Source: SOIA01 sp964348015 | Lineage (GTDB): Bacteria > Acidobacteriota > Aminicenantia > Aminicenantales > Aminicenantaceae | Assembly (NCBI GenBank): GCA_964348015.1 | Contig: CAYGBC010000048.1 | Location: 1-19,566 of the forward strand | Length of the DNA: 19,566 nt | Direction of reading: 5' to 3' | Shown here: in pieces, positions 14,652 through 19,566 of the stretch | How the letters are laid out: each line of letters starts with the position of its first letter | How positions within the stretch are numbered: the stretch's first letter is position 1 | Translations under genes and position numbers: made by a program | The notes under the pieces: generated by a model | What the model saw: only the letters and a program-made list of their open reading frames with translations | The model's database searches: none | What the model was told of the DNA's origin: nothing

Positions 14652-14656
14652 CAATG

Positions 14657-15214
14657 ATGAAAAAAATTATCACTCAAATTGAAAAATTCCAGTACTTTTA
14701 TCCGTACAGCGTGGCGATTGTGGGCGCCCAGTCCCAGAGCGCGGTCAACTATATGGCCTGCGCCTGGCACACCGCTCTTTCGTTCAGCCCTCCTCTTTTT
14801 GGCGTTCTGATCGCCAAAAAAAGATACACGCACCAGGTGATTTCCGATGCGAAAAACTTCACGGTGAATTTCATCAGCGCTGACCGGGTGAAGCTTTCCG
14901 CTCAGATGGGAAGAAAATCCGGTCTGGATATGGACAAAGTCAAGGAGTTTCAGGTCAGATTGTCCCCGTCCAAGATCATCAAATCCCCGGTCCTGGAGGA
15001 GGCCTATGTCGCCTTCGAATGCAAGCTGACGGATATCCGTGCGACCGGAGATCATGACCTGTTTGTGGGCGCGGTCCTGGCCATCCATGAAGAAGAAAAA
15101 TGCTTCAATGCAGACGGAGTTCTTGACACAGGAAAAATCCGGCCGCTTCTCTACTTGGGAAGCGATTTCTACATCACGATTGACCCAGATACGCTGAAAC
15201 ATGTTCTTCCATGA
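14657..15214 (+). CDS. Flavin reductase-like FMN-binding split-barrel protein
   Basis: A 185-aa protein of the flavin reductase-like/flavoredoxin family, which binds FMN in a split barrel and passes electrons from NAD(P)H or a partner to flavins or other acceptors. Family marks are YPYSVAIVGAQ near the N-terminus, NYMACAWHTALSFSPPLFGVLI, AKKRYTHQVISDAKNFTVNFIS and the HDLFVGAVLAIHEEE strand near the end. The length is typical for stand-alone members. Of two adjacent ATGs the second is used here because of ribosome binding site spacing. A perfect inverted repeat immediately before that site suggests regulation. It follows the ferritin-like gene on the same strand and might feed it electrons, but that is inference. 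Palindromic repeat clusters lie on both sides of the gene. Confidence 0.85.
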   Translation: MKKIITQIEKFQYFYPYSVAIVGAQSQSAVNYMACAWHTALSFSPPLFGVLIAKKRYTHQVISDAKNFTVNFISADRVKLSAQMGRKSGLDMDKVKEFQVRLSPSKIIKSPVLEEAYVAFECKLTDIRATGDHDLFVGAVLAIHEEEKCFNADGVLDTGKIRPLLYLGSDFYITIDPDTLKHVLP

Positions 15215-15240
15215 AGAAAGGCATATTTCATTATTATTAT

Positions 15241-15375
15241 GAGATTGCCGCGCAGGCTCGCAATGACACCTGGATCTATTCCTTTTATCCTAGGAGATTG
15301 CCGCGCTTCGCTCGCAATGACACCATTCGTCTTTTCTTTTTATCTTATGAGTTTGCCGTGTATGCTCGCAATGAA
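15241..15375 (+). repeat. Three tandem copies of the short palindromic repeat, right cluster
   Basis: Copies at 15241-15267, 15294-15321 and 15349-15375 start with GAGATTGCC (GAGTTTGCC in the last) and end with CTCGCAATGA. The starts are 53 and 55 bases apart, so a roughly 26-base T-rich spacer is part of the unit. The first two share GACACC after the core; the third is diverged. Orientation is opposite to the left cluster at 14439-14518. Confidence 0.8.
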
Positions 15376-15494
15376 ATTTGTGGGATGCGACTGAATTCTG
15401 AAAATGAACACAAAAGACAGCTCAATTTGTTACCCGATCTCTTTTTTTAAAGGATTACATTTGGATTTCAAGGGCTATAGGAACCTTTTAAAAG

Positions 15495-15522
15495 TTAAAT
15501 TAATAGCACAGAGAATTAAAAT
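15495..15522 (+). promoter_or_regulatory. Weak promoter candidate for the S9 peptidase gene
   Basis: TTAAAT (15495-15500), a 16-bp spacer and TAAAAT (15517-15522); the -10 is good and the -35 poor. AT-rich surroundings make chance matches likely. Confidence 0.3.
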
Positions 15523-15539
15523 ATCAGTGAAAAAAATAT

Positions 15540-15544
15540 GGAGG
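15540..15544 (+). promoter_or_regulatory. Ribosome binding site deciding the S9 peptidase start
   Basis: GGAGG with a 5-base spacer to the ATG at 15550. The ATG at 15538 overlaps this site and has none of its own. Confidence 0.7.
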
Positions 15545-15549
15545 TTGAT

Positions 15550-17910
15550 ATGATTCGACGAACACCAAAATTCTTTCTTTTTGTCTTTATGTGGATCTTC
15601 ATTTTATCTGGGGCGATTCTTACTCAGGAAAAAGGCTCCGAAGCCGCAAAATTTGAACTGACGATCGATAACATCATGAAAGGGCCCGAGCTGGTGGGCA
15701 ATTCTCCCTCGAATATCATGTGGTCTGTGGACGGGTCAAAGCTCTATTTCCGCTGGCAGAAGCCCGGAGAGGAAAAAAGCGAACTCTATGCGATCACCCC
15801 GTCAGAACTGACTCCTCAGAAGATAGACGCGGACGACCTTCTCAAGCTTCCTCCCGTCTCTTCCGGCGCATTCTATTCCCGCTACTCCCGCTTCTCTTCC
15901 GGCATGGATATTCGGTTCACCAAAGATAAGAAAAGGGCACTCATCCTCCGCAACGGAGACATCAGTCTTCTGGATGTATCCACGGGAAAGATCACCCAGC
16001 TCACATTCACTGATGAACGCGAATCCAACATCAACTTCACTTTTGACGAGGAAAAAATCTCATTCACATATCAAGACAACCTTTTTCTCCTCTCTCTGAA
16101 AGATAACAGCCTCCGCCAGATGACATCCTTCACAAAAAGAACTCCTCCTCCAGCGCAAAAACCGGATGATGTGGAAAAGTGGTACCGCGACCAGCAGAAA
16201 GAACTCTTCCAGGAATTCAGCCAGACACGAAGAAGATCGGGCCGGATGGGAATGTTCCCCTCCATCCGCGGCGGAAGCCGGAGAAAGCCGTTCTTTATCA
16301 AAGAAGACCAGTACATATTCAGCATCAACCTTTCCCCGGATGAAAAATACGCGACGTTCTTGCTCTCAGAGAGTCTGCCCGAAGCCAAACAGACGATCGT
16401 ACCCAATTACGTCACCCGCACCGGATACACCGAGACGATCGACTCCCACACCAAGGCGGCCCAATCCTCCAGGGCATACAAAACCGGGATCATGGATGTC
16501 TCCTCAGGAAAAGTCGTATGGGTCGATTACGGTCAGGGGGAAAGAAGGATCTTCTCGTACCAGACCTTCTGGTCTCCAGACGGAAAAAAATGCGTGTTAA
16601 CCGCCAGCTCCGAAGACCGGAAAGACACATGGCTTCTCCTTTTAGACCCCCAAAGCGGAAAAACTTCTGTCATCGAGCATGTCCATGATGAAGCCTGGGT
16701 CGGTCGGTACGATATAAGCAGCGTTTCCTGGCATCCGGACAGTCAGCATATCTTCTACATCTCCGAAAAAGATGGGTATGCACATCTGTATAAAACATCT
16801 GTTGACGGAAAAAAGAAAAAGCAGTTGACCAAAGGGAAATTCGAGGTCTCCAGAGCTCAGCTTTCCAGGGACGGAAAAAAATGGTTCCTGACCACGAACG
16901 AAGAGCATCCTGGAGAGATCCATTTTTACTCCATGGCGGTGAACGGCGGAAAGCGCACGAAGATCACTTCTCTGAAAGGACGGAATGAGGTGATTCTCTC
17001 ACCGGATGAAGCCCACTTGGCGGTTATCCATTCTTACAGCACCAGGCCTCCAGAGTTGTATTTCCAGCCGAATCAACCCGAAGCCAAAGCCCACCAGGTC
17101 ACACTTTCCACCTCTCAAGAATTCCGGTCTGTGGACTGGTATGACCCGGAAGTCATAACCTTCAAAGCCCGTGATGGAGTCGATGTGTATGCCAGACTCT
17201 TCAGGCCGGAGGAATGGCACCCTCAAAAACCCGCAGTCATCTTCATCCACGGGGCTGGCTACCTTCAGAACGCCCACAGGGGCTGGAGCAGTTATTACCG
17301 GGAATACATGTTCCACAACATCCTCTTGAAAAATGGCTATCTTGTTATGGATGTCGATTACAGAGGAAGTGCAGGCTACGGCCGGGACTGCCGGACAGCC
17401 ATTTACCGTCATATGGGTGGAAAAGACCTGGATGACATCGTCGATGCCGCCGGATTCCTGGTCAAAAAATACAGCGTGAATCCGGAGCGGATCGGCACGT
17501 ACGGCGGAAGCTACGGCGGATTTCTGACCTTGATGGCCATGTTCACCGCACCGGATGTGTTCAAAGCGGGTGCGGCTCTGCGTCCGGTCACCGACTGGGC
17601 CCATTATCATCCGGGCTATACAGTGGATATTCTCAATCTTCCCCACGAAGATACCGAGGCCTACAAACAGAGCTCACCTATCTATTTTGCCGAGGGCTTA
17701 AAAGGTGCACTCCTCATCTGCCATGGAATGGTGGATACAAACGTCCATTTCCAGGACACCGTGAGACTGGTGCAGCGCTTGATCGAACTCCGGAAGGAGA
17801 ACTGGGAAGCCGCCATCTACCCGGTCGAGGGACATTCTTTCCACAATAGTTCATCCTGGGCCGACGAGTATAAGCGGATCTTCAAGCTTTTCGAAGACAA
17901 TTTGAAATAA
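15550..17910 (+). CDS. Exported S9-family (prolyl oligopeptidase / DPP-IV-like) serine peptidase
   Basis: A 786-aa exported serine peptidase that cleaves short peptides, often after proline. The ATG at 15550 is chosen by its GGAGG. Residues about 10-27 are a hydrophobic signal segment. About 40-515 form a beta-propeller with repeated WSPDGKK/WHPDSQHIFYIS-type blades. A charged, Arg-rich insert at about 200-250 (EKWYRDQQKELFQEFSQTRR, then RRRSGRMGMF) interrupts one blade. About 530-786 are the alpha/beta-hydrolase domain with HGAGYLQ, the nucleophile Ser654 in GGSYGG, Asp729 in HGMVDTNVHF and His762 in EGHSFHN, so the triad is complete. Length and domain order fit dipeptidyl-peptidase-IV-like enzymes. 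It probably releases peptides from external protein for uptake. The end of the gene carries the likely promoter of the following ABC transporter. Confidence 0.93.
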   Translation: MIRRTPKFFLFVFMWIFILSGAILTQEKGSEAAKFELTIDNIMKGPELVGNSPSNIMWSVDGSKLYFRWQKPGEEKSELYAITPSELTPQKIDADDLLKLPPVSSGAFYSRYSRFSSGMDIRFTKDKKRALILRNGDISLLDVSTGKITQLTFTDERESNINFTFDEEKISFTYQDNLFLLSLKDNSLRQMTSFTKRTPPPAQKPDDVEKWYRDQQKELFQEFSQTRRRSGRMGMFPSIRGGSRRKPFFIKEDQYIFSINLSPDEKYATFLLSESLPEAKQTIVPNYVTRTGYTETIDSHTKAAQSSRAYKTGIMDVSSGKVVWVDYGQGERRIFSYQTFWSPDGKKCVLTASSEDRKDTWLLLLDPQSGKTSVIEHVHDEAWVGRYDISSVSWHPDSQHIFYISEKDGYAHLYKTSVDGKKKKQLTKGKFEVSRAQLSRDGKKWFLTTNEEHPGEIHFYSMAVNGGKRTKITSLKGRNEVILSPDEAHLAVIHSYSTRPPELYFQPNQPEAKAHQVTLSTSQEFRSVDWYDPEVITFKARDGVDVYARLFRPEEWHPQKPAVIFIHGAGYLQNAHRGWSSYYREYMFHNILLKNGYLVMDVDYRGSAGYGRDCRTAIYRHMGGKDLDDIVDAAGFLVKKYSVNPERIGTYGGSYGGFLTLMAMFTAPDVFKAGAALRPVTDWAHYHPGYTVDILNLPHEDTEAYKQSSPIYFAEGLKGALLICHGMVDTNVHFQDTVRLVQRLIELRKENWEAAIYPVEGHSFHNSSSWADEYKRIFKLFEDNLK

Positions 17911-17929
17911 GAGGCGAATTCCGTATAAT
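17902..17929 (+). promoter_or_regulatory. Promoter overlapping the S9 stop codon, for the ABC genes
   Basis: TTGAAA (17902-17907), a 16-bp spacer and a perfect TATAAT (17924-17929). The predicted start near 17936 leaves only about 7 bases before the ATG of the ATPase gene, so this transcript would be almost leaderless. Confidence 0.5.
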
Positions 17930-17942
17930 AGGGAAGAATTCA

Positions 17943-18860
17943 ATGGCCGTCGCGCTCCACATAGAAGATCTCCATAAGACTTTCTCTCTGGGATTCATCC
18001 CGAAAAAAAAGAAAATCCTGAAGGGCATCTCCCTTTCGGTCAACCAGGGTGAGATCTTCGGCTACCTCGGACCCAACGGCGCAGGGAAGACGACGACTAT
18101 CAAGTGCATCCTCGGCCTGATATTCCCCGATCAAGGAAAGATCGAGCTCTTCGGCCATCCGCATCTTTCGCTTCGTGCCAAAGCGCAAACCGGATTTCTT
18201 CCAGAAAACCCATATTTCTACGACCATCTCAAAGCCTCCGAATTCCTGGATTTCTACAGCCAGTTGTTCACGATGAAGAAGAAAGAACGTGAAGACAAGA
18301 TCAAACGTCTCCTCCAAATGGTGGGTCTGGAACAGTCAGCTGACCTTCAGCTCCGGAAATTCTCAAGAGGCATGCTCCAGAGAATCGGCCTGGCGCAGGC
18401 TCTTCTTCACGACCCGTCTCTCGTTCTCCTGGATGAACCGCTCGGAGGACTGGACCCTCTCGGAAGAAAAGAGATCAGGGACATCATCGTCAAGCTTAAA
18501 GAAGAGGGAAAAACGGTTTTCCTCTCCTCGCATATTCTTCAGGATATCGAGATGATCTGCGACCGAGTGGCTATCCTCGTCAACGGAGAAATCGTCAATC
18601 AGGGAACTCTTCACGAACTCGTCTCCGAAAAAATCCATTTCATAGAGATCGTTCTCTCCGGGGTGGAAGAGAAAGAGCTCGCAGGACTGGGAGAATTCCT
18701 CTCCGGTCCTGGGGGACGGGGTCTACTCAAAGTCCTCAAAGAGGAAAACGTCGATAAAGTCCTCGAGCTCGTTCAGTCCAGGAAAGGAAAAGTCCACTCC
18801 CTGATCCCGAGGACAGAAACTTTGGAAGACCTTTTTGTCGGAATGGTGAAACAGGGATGA
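17943..18860 (+). CDS. ABC transporter ATP-binding protein (ABC-2 type)
   Basis: A 305-aa cytoplasmic ATPase that powers the membrane permease encoded next. The Walker A is GPNGAGKTT (43-51, Lys49), the Q-loop region reads GFLPENPYFY with Glu88 as in many ABC-2 exporters, the signature is FSRGMLQR (140-147), the Walker B VLLDEP (161-166) with Glu165, the D-loop GGLDP and the switch His197 in LSSH. A C-terminal extension of about 75 residues after the nucleotide-binding domain is usual in this class. The ribosome binding site is weak (AGGGA), and a promoter lies directly upstream. The stop overlaps the permease start by 4 bases. Related pairs export lipids, peptides or antibiotics or act in gliding or copper systems; the cargo here is unknown. 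Confidence 0.93.
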   Translation: MAVALHIEDLHKTFSLGFIPKKKKILKGISLSVNQGEIFGYLGPNGAGKTTTIKCILGLIFPDQGKIELFGHPHLSLRAKAQTGFLPENPYFYDHLKASEFLDFYSQLFTMKKKEREDKIKRLLQMVGLEQSADLQLRKFSRGMLQRIGLAQALLHDPSLVLLDEPLGGLDPLGRKEIRDIIVKLKEEGKTVFLSSHILQDIEMICDRVAILVNGEIVNQGTLHELVSEKIHFIEIVLSGVEEKELAGLGEFLSGPGGRGLLKVLKEENVDKVLELVQSRKGKVHSLIPRTETLEDLFVGMVKQG

Positions 18861-19566
18861 AGATCAAAGCCATCGCCCTCCACACTCTCAAAGAGGCCAT
18901 CCGGGATAGAGTCCTGTATCTCCTCCTCTTTTTCGCGGTCGTCTGCATCGGGTTCTCGCGCCTGCTGGCCCTCCTCACTTTAGGAGACCGGGTCAAGATC
19001 ATCAAGGATGTGGGGCTGGCCTCCCTCTCTCTCTTCGGAGCGTTGATGGCCATCCTGATAGGGACAGGACTGGTGTACAAGGAGATCGATAAAAAAACGA
19101 TCTACACGCTCCTCTCTAAGCCCATCCACCGGTACCAGTTCCTTTTGGGAAAATTCTTCGGACTAGTCCTGACGCTCTTCATCATGCTTTTCTCGATGAG
19201 CATCATCTTCCTGGCCCTGATCTTCTTCCATACGTTCACGATCGAGTGGAACATGCTCGTCGCTATTTTCTACATCTTCCTGGAGCTCTGTCTGATCACT
19301 TCTGTCGCGCTCTTGTTCTCCTGCTTTTCCACGCCCATACTGAGCAGTCTGTTTACGCTTGGTTTTTACGTAATCGGTCATACAGCCTGGGGGCTGGAGA
19401 CTCTGATCGATAAAATTCAATCCGGATTTGGGAAGACCATGGCTCAGGCCCTGTATCATTTTCTGCCAGACCTTGAAAACTTCAATTTCAAGACAGAGAT
19501 CGTGCACAACCTTCCGATCCCCTCCTCCATCTTTCTCTATTCAATCCTGTATGGGATATTCTACAC
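18857..19566 (+). CDS. ABC-2 type permease, 3' end beyond the window
   Basis: A partial gene: 236 codons are visible and no stop occurs before the window ends. Its ATG overlaps the TGA of the ATPase gene (ATGA), which implies translational coupling and a joint complex. The visible part has hydrophobic segments at about 18-42, 52-74, 96-124, 132-157 and 160-180, with a large soluble stretch starting near 182. The sequence EIDKKTIYTLLSKPIHRYQF between segments 2 and 3 is the amphipathic coupling region usual for ABC-2/NosY-type permeases (COG1277 pattern). It works in the cytoplasmic membrane together with the ATPase. The cargo is not evident. Confidence 0.85.
   Translation, partial: MKIKAIALHTLKEAIRDRVLYLLLFFAVVCIGFSRLLALLTLGDRVKIIKDVGLASLSLFGALMAILIGTGLVYKEIDKKTIYTLLSKPIHRYQFLLGKFFGLVLTLFIMLFSMSIIFLALIFFHTFTIEWNMLVAIFYIFLELCLITSVALLFSCFSTPILSSLFTLGFYVIGHTAWGLETLIDKIQSGFGKTMAQALYHFLPDLENFNFKTEIVHNLPIPSSIFLYSILYGIFY

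Larger units (their letters stand above)
15215..15549. other. Spacer with repeat cluster and upstream region of the S9 peptidase
   Basis: Three tandem palindromic repeats occupy 15241-15375. The rest is AT-rich, with a perfect palindrome CTTTTAAAAG (about 15485-15494), a weak promoter candidate (15495-15522) and the peptidase ribosome binding site. No gene is supported; the open frame here simply reads through the repeats. Confidence 0.55.

Noticed and set aside
15241..15375. Regularly spaced repeats that could be mistaken for a CRISPR array
   Set aside because: Cores vary between copies, spacers are about 26 bases and share T-rich sequence, only three copies are present, and no cas gene is nearby.
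16999..17646. 215-codon minus-strand open frame
   Set aside because: Antisense to the catalytic region of the S9 peptidase, whose motifs are intact on the plus strand.

Overview
The window reads as an ordinary chromosomal segment of a free-living Gram-negative bacterium. It encodes a FadL/OMPP1-type outer-membrane barrel, exported lipoprotein-like proteins and a Spy-like periplasmic protein. Base composition is moderate, Shine-Dalgarno sites are strong (AAGGAGG/GGAGG before most starts), and peptidases and amidases are prominent. The protein style (secreted S9 and M20 peptidases, FecR plus tryptophan-rich domain proteins, tetratricopeptide-like/TlpA lipoproteins) reminds me of Acidobacteriota or Candidatus Aminicenantes. 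That placement is an impression only; no rRNA or other marker gene is present. No phage, IS transposase, CRISPR array, tRNA or rRNA was found.

Layout. 1-355 is a gene-free stretch with five consecutive hairpins and then a promoter. 356-4063 (+) holds an exported helical-repeat/TlpA-like protein and a membrane-anchored amidase. 4117-9998 (-) holds, in transcription order, a FadL-family porin, a 65-aa protein, a Spy-like protein, a FecR/DUF6600-like protein with a very long Ser/Arg tail, and a lipoprotein. 9999-10634 is a divergent regulatory region with one promoter for the porin and a near-consensus rightward promoter in front of a candidate structured RNA. 10635-11093 (+) is free-methionine-(R)-sulfoxide reductase (msrC). 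11140-13244 (-) is an agmatinase-family ureohydrolase overlapping by 4 nt an exported M20 peptidase. 13416-15214 (+) holds a tandem ferritin-like protein and a flavin reductase-like protein, the latter flanked by inverted clusters of a short palindromic repeat. 15550-17910 (+) is an exported S9 prolyl-oligopeptidase-family peptidase. 17943-19566 (+) is an ABC ATPase with an ATGA-coupled permease cut by the window end.

How the genes may work together. Peptide and amide breakdown dominates (S9 peptidase, M20 peptidase, amidase, ureohydrolase), as expected of a protein-degrading heterotroph. msrC, the ferritin-like protein and the flavin reductase suggest defence against oxidative damage and iron handling. 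The minus-strand block 4117-9998 is envelope-related. No known multi-gene defence or biosynthetic system is visible. The least explained items are the candidate RNA at about 10299-10400, the hairpin array at 1-209, the Ser/Arg-rich exported protein, and the repeat clusters around the flavin reductase.
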